From assembly GCA_030646295.1 (NCBI GenBank), contig JAUSND010000012.1:1-39722 (forward strand): 39,722 nt of DNA. The letters are read 5' to 3'. This document shows, in pieces, positions 25,230 through 33,057 of the stretch (the first letter of the stretch is position 1; every line of letters starts with the position of its first letter). Origin of the DNA: Moraxellaceae bacterium (lineage in GTDB: Bacteria > Pseudomonadota > Gammaproteobacteria > Pseudomonadales > Moraxellaceae). The translations under genes and the position numbers were made by a program. The notes beneath the pieces were generated by a model. That model was not told the DNA's origin. It saw nothing but the letters and a program-made list of their open reading frames with translations, and did not search any database.

Positions 25230-25265
25230 ATAAAAAAAACCGGCACACGATGCCGGTTTTTTTAT
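25230..25265. terminator. Bidirectional terminator between envZ and hslO
   Basis: AAAAAAACCGGCA (25233-25245) pairs with TGCCGGTTTTTTT (25251-25263) around the loop CACGA, and ATA/TAT flanks add to the symmetry. It lies between convergent stops at 25225 and 25285. Confidence 0.92.
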
Positions 25266-25284
25266 GCCAGAAAATTACAACCGT

Positions 25285-26160
25285 TCAATGCAGTCGACCC
25301 GAACCACCCGCGCCACCACGCATCATCTGCGCCACATCAATCGCATCAAAACTGTATTGCTGGTTGCAGAACTGGCAGGTGATATCAATCACGCCCTGCT
25401 CCGTCAGGATATCGTTCAGCTCGGCCTCACCGAGTGACACCAGCACCCGCTCTGTACGCTCACGCGAACAATTGCAGCGAAAGCAGACATCATTCGCCTC
25501 ATGCAGTTCCACCTGCTCTTCGTTATACAGGCGATAAAGCAATTCGTTTACCGGCAGGTCCAGCAGCTCATCCGGCTTTACCGTATCGGTCAGCTGCTGC
25601 AGGCGCGGCCAGATGTCCGCATCATCGCCTTCGTCATGACCGGGCAGAACCTGCAGCAGCAACCCGGCCGCCGCATCGTCGTCAGCGGCCAGCCAGATGC
25701 GCGTGGGCAACTGCTCGGACTGGTCAAAGTAATGTTCCAGACAGCCCGCCAGCGTTGGCGCATCCAGCGGCACAATGCCCTGATAGCGCTCACCCTTCTC
25801 GGGATCGATGGTGATGGCCAGCTGGCCGTTGCCAAACAGTGCCGACAACGACAGGTGCTCTGCCTGCTCGCTCCAGCTGTCACCGACCTGGGCAATGGCG
25901 CGCACTTCCAGACGGTGATTGCACTCCACCATCAGGGTCTCCAGCGGACCATCACCACGTACCTGCAGGATCAGTGATCCTTCAAATTTCAATGTAGAGG
26001 CCAGCAGCACCGCTGCCGCTGCGGCCTCACCCAGCAGTGACTGCACACGCTCGGGATAGACGTGACGATCCAGCACGGCCGTCACCGTCTCGGCCAGTTG
26101 CACAACCTCGCCACGTACCGGGCTGTCGCTGAAATGGAAACGCTGGATAAAGTCAGTCAT
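25285..26160 (-). CDS. hslO: Redox-regulated chaperone Hsp33
   Basis: Hsp33 is a cytosolic holdase that is inactive when its four cysteines bind zinc and becomes active when oxidants and heat release the metal and form disulfides. The 291 residues carry the zinc motif near the C-terminus: Cys229-x-Cys231 (FRCNCSRERTERVL) and Cys262-x2-Cys265 (TCQFCNQQYSF). The N-terminal core starts MTDFIQRFHFSDSPVRGEVVQL. The ATG at 26160 has GAGGAGAGG upstream; a longer frame to 26253 lacks such support. A Gly-rich tail (RGGAGGSGRLH) ends the protein. It is adjacent to ompR-envZ as in pseudomonads and divergent from ompA. Confidence 0.96.
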   Translation of the reverse strand: MTDFIQRFHFSDSPVRGEVVQLAETVTAVLDRHVYPERVQSLLGEAAAAAVLLASTLKFEGSLILQVRGDGPLETLMVECNHRLEVRAIAQVGDSWSEQAEHLSLSALFGNGQLAITIDPEKGERYQGIVPLDAPTLAGCLEHYFDQSEQLPTRIWLAADDDAAAGLLLQVLPGHDEGDDADIWPRLQQLTDTVKPDELLDLPVNELLYRLYNEEQVELHEANDVCFRCNCSRERTERVLVSLGEAELNDILTEQGVIDITCQFCNQQYSFDAIDVAQMMRGGAGGSGRLH

Positions 26161-26339
26161 GGTGCCTCTCCTCGGCCGGCAAGTGTAACAGCGCTGACCG
26201 CTACCCCCAATCCATATTAAAGACAATGACTTAACCGCAAGACACCACAACAATTCAGAGCTTGACCGGGCGACCCGCTACGCTTTAAGTTGGCTCGTCT
26301 CCGGATGGGCTGTCGCATGTACCCGTTCCTTTTAATTGA

Positions 26340-26377
26340 CCCGCATCACTTGCGGGCATAAAGGCAGCGCCTACACT
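26340..26377 (+). promoter_or_regulatory. Candidate ompA promoter with overlapping dyad
   Basis: TTGCGG (26350-26355), a 16-base spacer and TACACT (26372-26377) would start transcription near 26384, about 35 bases before the ATG at 26419. CCCGCA-N5-TGCGGG (26340-26345 and 26351-26356) is a 6-bp dyad over the -35. A second possible -35, TTGACC, lies at 26336. The 180 bases further upstream show nothing I can name. Confidence 0.4.
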
Positions 26378-26418
26378 TGTCTGGATTACTCAGGAATCTC
26401 TCGGGAGGAAACCCCACC

Positions 26419-27606
26419 ATGAAGCTCAACCGTCTTGCACTTGCCGTGCTGCTGGCCCCCATGGCCGCTGTGTCCCAGGCAGAAATCACTTTCACGCCGT
26501 TCGCCACCTACCAGTCGTTTGATGCACAAACGGTTGAACAGATGTCTGGCAGCGCCATTGCTCCCGATGTTGAAGACAAGGAAGGCTTCGGCCTGTCGCT
26601 GGGCTTCCGTTTCACTCCGGCCATTGGCCTGGAAGCCCACTTCGCCCGTACCGAAACCGAACTGGAAGCCAACAACGGTGACGTTCGTGCCGACCGCCTC
26701 AGCCTTGACGGTTATTACACCTTCAACGCCGCCGGCAAGTTCTCTCCTTACCTGCTGCTGGGTGTGGGTGAAGGCCGCCTCAAGCCGGACAACTCCAACA
26801 CCATCACTGACACCATCGTGAATGGCGGCCTGGGTGCCTTCTATCGCTTCACCGACAAGGTCGCGCTCCGCATGGAAGCCCGCGAAGTCTATAACAGCGA
26901 TGAAGACCTGAATGATGCCGTGGCCATGCTCGGCCTCGAGTTCTCGCCAGGCAACAAGACCGAGGAAGCCACTGCCGAGCCGCAGCCAGAGCCGGAACAG
27001 ACCCCGGTTGAAGAAGTTGCAGCCGTGGCCGCAGTTGCTGCCATTGTTGACGCTGACAAGGACGGCGTAGCCGACGTTGCCGACAAGTGCGCCGATACTC
27101 CTGCCGGCGTGCAGGTTGATGCCGATGGCTGCCCGCTCGATGGCGACAAGGATGCCGTGGCTGATTACCTCGACAAGTGCCCGACCACTGCAGCAGGCGT
27201 TGTTGTAGATGAAACCGGTTGCGACAAGATGCTGACCGAAGCCATCAGCCAGGAGCTGAAGGTCACGTTCGCCTCCGGCGCAGCCGTGGTCAAGGCTGAA
27301 GACAAGGCGGAAATCGAGAAGGTTGCCACCCTGCTGAAGCAGTACCCGTCGACCAAGGTCGAAATCCAGGGCCACACTGACTCCAGCGGCAAGAAGGCCT
27401 CCAACGACAAGCTGTCGCAGGCCCGTGCCGATGCCGTCAAGAACGTGCTGGTGACTGACTTTGGTGTCGATGCTGCCCGCATCACTGCTACCGGCTATGG
27501 CTCCAGCCAGCCTGTGGCCGACAACAAGACCAAAGAAGGTCGCGCCGAGAACCGCCGCGTGATCGCTGTGGTCAGCGGTGAAGCAACCAAGGTCATGACG
27601 AAGTAA
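26419..27606 (+). CDS. OmpA/OprF-family outer-membrane porin
   Basis: The 395-residue protein anchors the outer membrane to peptidoglycan. It starts with a signal peptide (MKLNRLALAVLLAPMAAVSQA) followed by an 8-stranded barrel domain (~22-185; EITFTPFATYQSF ... GLSLGFRFTPAIGLEAHFART ... LRMEAREVYNSDEDLNDAVAMLGLEFSPG). A Glu/Pro/Ala linker (EPQPEPEQTPVEEVAAVAAVAA) leads to two calcium-type thrombospondin-3 repeats (DADKDGVADVADKCADTPAG and a second copy), as in OprF. The C-terminal OmpA domain has FASGAAVVKAEDKAEIE, the peptidoglycan-binding IQGHTDSSG and AENRRVIAVV. GGGAGG precedes the ATG at 26419. Codon use is markedly more biased than its neighbours, as expected for an abundant protein. 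A strong terminator follows. Confidence 0.93.
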   Translation: MKLNRLALAVLLAPMAAVSQAEITFTPFATYQSFDAQTVEQMSGSAIAPDVEDKEGFGLSLGFRFTPAIGLEAHFARTETELEANNGDVRADRLSLDGYYTFNAAGKFSPYLLLGVGEGRLKPDNSNTITDTIVNGGLGAFYRFTDKVALRMEAREVYNSDEDLNDAVAMLGLEFSPGNKTEEATAEPQPEPEQTPVEEVAAVAAVAAIVDADKDGVADVADKCADTPAGVQVDADGCPLDGDKDAVADYLDKCPTTAAGVVVDETGCDKMLTEAISQELKVTFASGAAVVKAEDKAEIEKVATLLKQYPSTKVEIQGHTDSSGKKASNDKLSQARADAVKNVLVTDFGVDAARITATGYGSSQPVADNKTKEGRAENRRVIAVVSGEATKVMTK

Positions 27607-27633
27607 TCTTCCCGTCCATACCTGCCTGACCAG

Positions 27634-27664
27634 CAAAGGCCACCTTCGGGTGGCCTTTGTTTTT
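27634..27664 (+). terminator. Rho-independent terminator of ompA
   Basis: CAAAGGCCACC (27634-27644) pairs with GGTGGCCTTTG (27649-27659) around a TTCG tetraloop, one of the most stable loops, followed by five T residues. It lies 28 bases after the ompA stop. Confidence 0.93.
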
Positions 27665-27737
27665 GCTGCATCCCCCGCACAAATCGCACCAACAGAGTGC
27701 ACTCAAGCGACTGTCTGACAGAAAACGTGTATTTCTC

Positions 27738-27767
27738 TTCTGGACAAGGCAAGGTCTGGGGTATACT
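27738..27767 (+). promoter_or_regulatory. Candidate typA promoter
   Basis: TATACT (27762-27767) is a near-consensus -10 placed 35 bases before the typA GTG. TTCTGG (27738-27743), 18 bases upstream, is a weak -35. The start point would be near 27774. Confidence 0.45.
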
Positions 27768-27802
27768 CCGCGCCCAAATTTTGACCAGCCACCGGTGTCA
27801 TT

Positions 27803-29635
27803 GTGTCCATCCAGAACATCCGCAACATTGCCATTATCGCCCACGTTGACCATGGCAAGACCACCCTCGTCGACAAGCTTCTGCAGCAGTCCGGCACCCT
27901 CGGCGAACGCTCGGGCGAGATCGAACGCGTGATGGACTCGAATGACCAGGAAAAGGAACGCGGCATCACGATTCTGGCCAAGAACACCGCCATCACCTGG
28001 CACGACAAGCGTACCGGCAGCGATTTCCGCATCAACATCGTCGATACCCCCGGCCACGCCGACTTCGGCGGTGAAGTGGAACGCGTACTGTCCATGGTCG
28101 ATTCCGTGCTGCTGCTGGTCGACGCTGTCGACGGCCCCATGCCACAGACCCGCTTCGTGACCATGAAGGCGTTTGCCCAGGGCCTCAAGCCCATCGTTGT
28201 GATCAACAAGGTTGACCGTCCCAGCGCGCGTCCGGACTGGGTGGTGGACCAGGTGTTCGACCTGTTCGACAAGCTCGGTGCCACCGATGAGCAGCTGGAC
28301 TTCCCGATTGTTTATGGTTCCGGCCTGAATGGCATTGCCGGTCTGGAACTGGGCAAGCTGGCCCCGGACATGACCCCGCTGTTTGAAACCATCGTTGATC
28401 GCGTTGCCGAGCCGGTGGTGGACAAGGACGGCGCCTTCCAGATGCAGGTTTCCTCGCTGGACTACAACAGCTACGTTGGCGTTATCGGTATCGGCCGTAT
28501 TGCCCGTGGCCGCGTCAAGACCAATACCAACGTCACCATCATCGACCGCGAAGGCAAGAAGCGTAACGGTCGCGTGCTGCAGATCATGGGCTACCACGGC
28601 CTGACCCGTATCGAAGTACCGGAAGCCGAAGCCGGCGACATCGTTTGCGTGACCGGCATGGAAGGCCTGCAGATCTCCGACACCATCTGCGATCCGCAGC
28701 AGGTGGAAGCCATGAAGCCGCTGTCGGTTGATGAGCCCACAGTGAGCATGACCTTCCAGGTGAACAACTCCCCGTTCGCCGGCCGCGAAGGCAAGTACGT
28801 GACCACCCGTAACATCAAGGACCGTCTGGACAAGGAACTGATCCACAACGTCGCCCTGCGCGTTGAGCCGACAGATTCCCCGGACAAGTTCAAGGTTTCC
28901 GGCCGTGGCGAACTCCATCTGTCCGTGCTGATCGAAGGCATGCGCCGTGAAGGTTTTGAAATGGGCGTGTCGCGTCCTGAAGTCATCATGAAAGAAGTTG
29001 ATGGCGTGAAGATGGAACCGTTTGAAGACGTGATTTTCGATATCGAAGATCAGCATCAGGGTTCCGTGATGGAGCAGCTTGGTCACCGCAAGGGTGAAAT
29101 GACCAACATGATCCTCGACGGCAAGGGCCGTACCCGTATCGAAGCAACCGTACCGTCACGTGGCCTGATCGGTTTCCGTTCCCTGTTCCTGACCCTGACC
29201 TCCGGCACCGGCATCATGACCGCCAGCTTCTCGCACTACGGTCCGGTGAAGTCCACCAGCATGGGCAAGCGCAGCAACGGCGTGCTGGTCTCCATGACAC
29301 AGGGCACCACGCTCGGTTATGGCCTGTTCTACCTGCAGGATCGCGGCCGTCTCTTTGTGGGCCCGCAGACTGAAGTGTACGAAGGCATGATCGTTGGCCA
29401 GAACTCGCGTGGCGACGACATGGTGGTTAACCCCACCAAGGCCAAGCAGCTTACCAACGTGCGCGCCTCCGGCACCGACGAAGCCCTGACCCTGATCCCG
29501 CACATCAAGATGACGCTGGAGCAGGCACTGGAATTCGTTGAAGACGACGAACTGGTTGAAGTGACGCCGCAGACCATCCGCCTGCGCAAGCGCTTCCTCA
29601 CCGAAAGCGAACGCAAGCGCAACAGCCGCGGCTGA
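27803..29635 (+). CDS. typA: Translational GTPase TypA/BipA
   Basis: TypA (BipA) is a ribosome-binding GTPase related to EF-G and LepA, involved in 50S assembly at low temperature and stress adaptation. The 610-residue length matches E. coli (607). GTPase motifs are G1 AHVDHGKTT (residues 13-21), G2 ERGITI, G3 [11 protein letters not shown] and G4 [11 protein letters not shown]. Later segments typical of the family are [54 protein letters not shown] and [20 protein letters not shown]. The GTG at 27803 gives the family N-terminus ([18 protein letters not shown]); its ribosome site is weak. A symmetric terminator follows 15 bases after the stop. Confidence 0.97.
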   Translation: MSIQNIRNIAIIAHVDHGKTTLVDKLLQQSGTLGERSGEIERVMDSNDQEKERGITILAKNTAITWHDKRTGSDFRINIVDTPGHADFGGEVERVLSMVDSVLLLVDAVDGPMPQTRFVTMKAFAQGLKPIVVINKVDRPSARPDWVVDQVFDLFDKLGATDEQLDFPIVYGSGLNGIAGLELGKLAPDMTPLFETIVDRVAEPVVDKDGAFQMQVSSLDYNSYVGVIGIGRIARGRVKTNTNVTIIDREGKKRNGRVLQIMGYHGLTRIEVPEAEAGDIVCVTGMEGLQISDTICDPQQVEAMKPLSVDEPTVSMTFQVNNSPFAGREGKYVTTRNIKDRLDKELIHNVALRVEPTDSPDKFKVSGRGELHLSVLIEGMRREGFEMGVSRPEVIMKEVDGVKMEPFEDVIFDIEDQHQGSVMEQLGHRKGEMTNMILDGKGRTRIEATVPSRGLIGFRSLFLTLTSGTGIMTASFSHYGPVKSTSMGKRSNGVLVSMTQGTTLGYGLFYLQDRGRLFVGPQTEVYEGMIVGQNSRGDDMVVNPTKAKQLTNVRASGTDEALTLIPHIKMTLEQALEFVEDDELVEVTPQTIRLRKRFLTESERKRNSRG

Positions 29636-29650
29636 TCGCCTTGTGAACCC

Positions 29651-29683
29651 ATAAAAAACCCGCCTTCCGGCGGGTTTTTTATT
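29651..29683. terminator. Bidirectional terminator after typA (copy 1 of a repeated terminator)
   Basis: A 14-bp stem, ATAAAAAACCCGCC (29651-29664) / GGCGGGTTTTTTAT (29669-29682), with the loop TTCC. It lies between the convergent stops of typA and the hypothetical gene at 29696. The 34 bases from 29651 to 29684 are identical to 30286-30319. Confidence 0.93.
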
Positions 29684-29695
29684 GGCGCTGCCTGC

Positions 29696-30217
29696 TCAGT
29701 GAGGCATCCACAGCAACACAATTTCATCCAGCCGCGATGGCTCCCTCGATGTCATCAGCACACCATCGGACAGTCGCAGTATTTTCAGTGGCTCAGCCCC
29801 CGGCGTACGGGGTGGCTCTGTGCGCCATTCCCCTTCCGAGAACTGTGTCTGCAGGTAGTGATCCAGTTTCTCCTGGCTCTTCTGTTGCAGCGCAACACGT
29901 ACCGCATTGGCGCGGCCGTTGGAGAAGAAGAAAGCGACGCCATATGCCGGCATGCCGTTCAACAACGACACATCACTGTAGCACGCTGTATCACCGAGAC
30001 CACCGGCATCCGGTGCACACTTGAAGCGAACGCCCTTGAATGAGCCCTGCAGATCCGCCTGTGCCATCCCTTTGCCAATGTCGCGCACATCCAGCTCCAG
30101 CACCGGAGGCACCATCTTCAGCACCGCAGCCGTCCTGACCAGGAATATTCGTCCCTCGTCGTTGGTCGATGCCCATACAACACCCGCCAGAACCAACAAC
30201 AGCATTACTGCTTTCAT
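29696..30217 (-). CDS. Hypothetical secreted or membrane-anchored protein
   Basis: I do not recognise this family. The 173 residues begin with a hydrophobic segment (MKAVMLLLVLAGVVWAS), either a signal peptide or a membrane anchor, so the rest is probably periplasmic. The mature part contains two cysteines (FKCAPDAGGLGDTACYSD), possibly a disulfide, and a mixed strand/helix pattern (YGVAFFFSNGRANAVRVALQQKSQEKLDHYLQTQFSEGEW). GGGAGAAGGGA lies directly upstream of the ATG at 30217. The gene stands alone: it converges on typA and is bounded on both sides by the same 34-base terminator sequence. It shares strand with metY but is separated from it by that terminator. Confidence 0.7.
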   Translation of the reverse strand: MKAVMLLLVLAGVVWASTNDEGRIFLVRTAAVLKMVPPVLELDVRDIGKGMAQADLQGSFKGVRFKCAPDAGGLGDTACYSDVSLLNGMPAYGVAFFFSNGRANAVRVALQQKSQEKLDHYLQTQFSEGEWRTEPPRTPGAEPLKILRLSDGVLMTSREPSRLDEIVLLWMPH

Positions 30218-30282
30218 TCCCTTCTCCCGTCACAAACGCCCACATCAATGTGGAGGGCATGATAATGGATGCTGCCCCTGCG

Positions 30283-30320
30283 GCAATAAAAAACCCGCCT
30301 TCCGGCGGGTTTTTTATTGC
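30283..30320. terminator. Bidirectional terminator after metY (copy 2 of a repeated terminator)
   Basis: A perfect 17-bp stem, GCAATAAAAAACCCGCC (30283-30299) / GGCGGGTTTTTTATTGC (30304-30320), with the loop TTCC. It ends the metY transcript (stop 30332) and lies upstream of the hypothetical gene starting at 30217. It is the second copy of the typA terminator. Confidence 0.93.
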
Positions 30321-30331
30321 CTGAAAAATGC

Positions 30332-31609
30332 TTACTTCTGGCTGGCGACCAGCGCCTGGTTGAGGTCGGCGAGAATGTCGTCGATGTGTTCGATGCCCAC
30401 GCACAAACGCACGGTCTCTTCCTTCACACCGGCTTTCTCCAGTTCGGCCGGGGACAGCTGGCGATGTGTGGTAGAAGCAGGGTGAGTGGCCAGTGAGCGC
30501 ACGTCACCAATATTCACCAGACGCGTGAACAGCTGCAGCGCATCGAGGAATTTCTCGCCGGCGGCACGGCCGCCCTTCAGGCCGAATGTCAGCAGGCCCG
30601 AGCCGCTGCCGCGCACGTATTTCTTTGCCAGCGCATGCTCCGGATGATCCGGCAGGCCGGCGTAATTCACCCAGGTCACATCCGGATGCTGGCGGAGTGC
30701 CTGCGCCACCTTTTGCGTATTCTCGACAATGCGGTCCATGCGCAACGCCAGTGTCTCGATGCCCTGCAGGATCAGGAAGGAATTGATCGGAGCAAGGCAG
30801 GCGCCCATGTTGCGCAGCGGCACCACGCGGGCACGACCGATATAGGCGGCAGGACCCAGTGCATCGGTGTAGACCACGCCGTGATAGGACACATCCGGCT
30901 CGTTCAGGCGACGGAAACGTTTTGCATTTGCCTTCCAGTCAAACTTGCCGGAATCAATGATCGCGCCACCAATGGAGTTGCCATGACCACCGAGATACTT
31001 GGTAAGCGACTCCACCACAATGTCCGCACCATGCTCGATGGGGCGGGTGAGATAGGGCGACGCCACGGTGTTGTCGACAATCAGCGGCACGCCATGCTCA
31101 TGCGCAACCTTTGCCAGCGCCTCGATATCCGCAATATTGCCCAGCGGATTGCCAATGGTCTCGATGTAAACCGCCTTGGTCTTTTCATCGATCAGCCGGG
31201 CGAACGAGGACGGGTCCTTGTAATCGGCAAAGCGGGTTTCGATACCGAATTGCGGAAAGGTGTGGGCAAACAGGTTGTAGGTGCCGCCATAAAGCGTGGA
31301 TGACGCCACAATATTGTCGCCCGCTTCGGCGATGGTCTGGATGGCATAGGTAATGGCGGCCTGACCGGAGGCCAGGGCCAGCGCTGCAATGCCACCGTGC
31401 AGGGCGGCCAGCCGCTTTTCCAGCACGTCATTGGTGGGGTTGGTGATGCGGGTGTAGATATTGCCCGCGACTTTCAGATCAAACAGGTCGGCGCCATGCT
31501 GCGCACTGTCGAAGGCGTAAGCCACCGTCTGGTAAATCGGCACCGCCACGGATTTTGTGGTGGGATCAGGCGAGTAGCCAGCGTGTACGGCCAGTGTTTC
31601 GATTTTCAT
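30332..31609 (-). CDS. metY: O-acetylhomoserine sulfhydrylase (aminocarboxypropyltransferase)
   Basis: This PLP-dependent enzyme of the Cys/Met metabolism family makes homocysteine from O-acetyl- or O-succinylhomoserine and sulfide. The 425-residue length is typical of MetY; MetB and MetZ are shorter (about 390-400). PLP binding is shown by Lys204 in VVESLTKYLGGHG, and also ASGQAAITYAI and VDNTVASPYLTRPIEHGAD. The C-terminal GDVRSLATHPASTTHRQLSPAELEKAGV is diagnostic for the family. The ATG at 31609 has AAAGGAAA upstream and the family N-terminus (MKIETLAVHAGYSPDPTTKSVAVPIYQT). It follows yggX on the same strand after 96 bases, so it probably has its own promoter. No sulfur-responsive element is evident. 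Confidence 0.94.
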   Translation of the reverse strand: MKIETLAVHAGYSPDPTTKSVAVPIYQTVAYAFDSAQHGADLFDLKVAGNIYTRITNPTNDVLEKRLAALHGGIAALALASGQAAITYAIQTIAEAGDNIVASSTLYGGTYNLFAHTFPQFGIETRFADYKDPSSFARLIDEKTKAVYIETIGNPLGNIADIEALAKVAHEHGVPLIVDNTVASPYLTRPIEHGADIVVESLTKYLGGHGNSIGGAIIDSGKFDWKANAKRFRRLNEPDVSYHGVVYTDALGPAAYIGRARVVPLRNMGACLAPINSFLILQGIETLALRMDRIVENTQKVAQALRQHPDVTWVNYAGLPDHPEHALAKKYVRGSGSGLLTFGLKGGRAAGEKFLDALQLFTRLVNIGDVRSLATHPASTTHRQLSPAELEKAGVKEETVRLCVGIEHIDDILADLNQALVASQK

Positions 31610-31705
31610 TGCGACATTTTCCTTTTGACGAGCATTGCAGGCATCCATTCTTTCAAGCGCAACTCAAACCTGAAAGGAACCAATCCTCATATCCTTATGC
31701 CGGAA

Positions 31706-31978
31706 TCAGGTTTTTTCCGGCACCCAGCCCTTGGCGCGTTCGTAATCCAGATTATCGAGAAATTTTTCACGCTGTTCCGCCAGGAATTTCTGCGCCTGCG
31801 GGTCCATCACGTTGAGACGGTTCTCGTTGATGATCATGGTCTGTTCTTTCAGCCACTGCTGCCAGGCGTCCTTGGACACGGTTTCAAAAATCTGCTGGCC
31901 AACGGGGCCGGGGAAGGGTGCAAATGCCAGACCTTCGAGTTCCTGCTTAAGCTTGCGACACATCACCATACGGCTCAT
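31706..31978 (-). CDS. yggX: Fe(II)-trafficking protein YggX
   Basis: YggX is a small cytosolic protein that protects iron-sulfur clusters from oxidation and supports iron trafficking. The 90 residues include the conserved Cys7 in [16 protein letters not shown] and the segment [29 protein letters not shown]. Its ATG overlaps the mutY stop (ATGA), with GAGGT upstream, so translation is coupled. The pairing mutY-yggX is widely conserved in gammaproteobacteria; MutY itself carries a [4Fe-4S] cluster. A short imperfect hairpin, TGCCGG/CCGGCA, overlaps the 3' end but lacks a T-tract. Confidence 0.97.
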   Translation of the reverse strand: MSRMVMCRKLKQELEGLAFAPFPGPVGQQIFETVSKDAWQQWLKEQTMIINENRLNVMDPQAQKFLAEQREKFLDNLDYERAKGWVPEKT

Positions 31979-33057
31979 GACTTACCTCGTTCGCGAGCAG
32001 CCAGCTCGCTCAACAGTTGCTTGATCGGGGCCGGCAAACCCAGTGCCGGCAATTCGTCGAGTGTACACCAGCGCTGCGGCCGTTCACTGACCTGCAGCGG
32101 TTCGTTGCGCACCAGCACGGGCTGCATGTGCAGGCGATAATGACTGAACACATGATCGCGCTTGTCCAGACACTGCAGTTGCGGGCGGCCAATTGCCCAG
32201 TCCGCCCTGAGAATCTGTTTGAGTGTGACCGCATCGTCGGCAGCCGTTTCCGGAAAGCTCCACAGCCCGCCCCAGATGCCGGGTGACGGACGCTGCTCCA
32301 GCAGCACCTCGCCACGGGCATTCACGAACATGAGCAGGCTGACGGATTTCTCCGGCAGCACCTTGCTGGCTTTTTTACCGGGATACGCCGTCGGCTCGCC
32401 CTGCTGCAGTGCCACGCAAGCCGTTTGCAGCGGACAGAGCAGACAGGCCGGTTTTGTACGGGTGCAAATGGTGGCACCCAGATCCATCATGGCCTGATTG
32501 AAATGATGCACGCGCTGGTGAGGCGTATGTTCATCCGCCAGTGGCCACAGGATTTTTTCCTGCGCGGCAGCAATCTCGGCTACCGCATGAAAGCGTGACA
32601 GCACGCGCTTGACGTTGCCATCCAGAATGACGGCGCGCTGCTGCCGGCTGAGCGACAGGATGGCCCCTGCGGTAGAGCGGCCAATACCGGGCAGCTCGGC
32701 AACACCTTCTACGGTATCGGGAAACTCGCCGCCATGATCATGCACCAGCACCTGCGCCGCCTTGTGCAAGTTGCGGGCACGCGCGTAATAGCCAAGGCCG
32801 GTCCAGAGATGCAGCACGTCATCCACCGGCGCAGCCGCCAGCGACTGCACATCCGGAAAACGCTGCATGAACGTTTCGTAGTACGGGATGGCCGTGCTCA
32901 CCTGCGTTTGCTGCAGCATGATCTCGGACACCCAGACACGATAGGGCGTGGTGTTTTTTTGCCAGGGCAAATGCTTGCGGCCGTGCTCGTCAAACCACAC
33001 AAGCACGGCCGCCGCAAAATCAAATGGCTGTTTTTTCTGCTTTTCCGTTTTCTTCAT
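31975..33057 (-). CDS. mutY: Adenine DNA glycosylase MutY
   Basis: MutY removes adenine mispaired with 8-oxoguanine. The 360 residues contain the catalytic Glu45 ([11 protein letters not shown]), the helix-hairpin-helix [13 protein letters not shown] (122-134) and the catalytic Asp146 ([12 protein letters not shown]). The [4Fe-4S] ligands are Cys198, Cys205, Cys208 and Cys214 with spacing 6-2-5. A C-terminal NUDIX-like domain (~235-345; [27 protein letters not shown]) recognises 8-oxoG. The ATG at 33057 shares one base with the asmA stop (TGATG); a TTG one codon earlier is possible. It forms an operon asmA-mutY-yggX with coupled starts at both junctions. Confidence 0.96.
   Translation of the reverse strand: MKKTEKQKKQPFDFAAAVLVWFDEHGRKHLPWQKNTTPYRVWVSEIMLQQTQVSTAIPYYETFMQRFPDVQSLAAAPVDDVLHLWTGLGYYARARNLHKAAQVLVHDHGGEFPDTVEGVAELPGIGRSTAGAILSLSRQQRAVILDGNVKRVLSRFHAVAEIAAAQEKILWPLADEHTPHQRVHHFNQAMMDLGATICTRTKPACLLCPLQTACVALQQGEPTAYPGKKASKVLPEKSVSLLMFVNARGEVLLEQRPSPGIWGGLWSFPETAADDAVTLKQILRADWAIGRPQLQCLDKRDHVFSHYRLHMQPVLVRNEPLQVSERPQRWCTLDELPALGLPAPIKQLLSELAARERGKS

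Noticed and set aside
26386-27702. A 438-codon minus-strand frame across ompA and its terminator
   Set aside because: It runs through the ompA terminator hairpin and mirrors OmpA codons; no independent evidence.
27593-29086. A 497-codon minus-strand frame inside typA
   Set aside because: It mirrors a strongly codon-biased typA gene; composition (His, Val, Gly, Asp) and lack of any domain mark it as an artefact.
31694-31720. TGCCGG/CCGGCA inverted repeat at the yggX 3' end as a terminator
   Set aside because: On the coding strand no T-tract follows the stem, and its A-rich loop is part of the last yggX codons.
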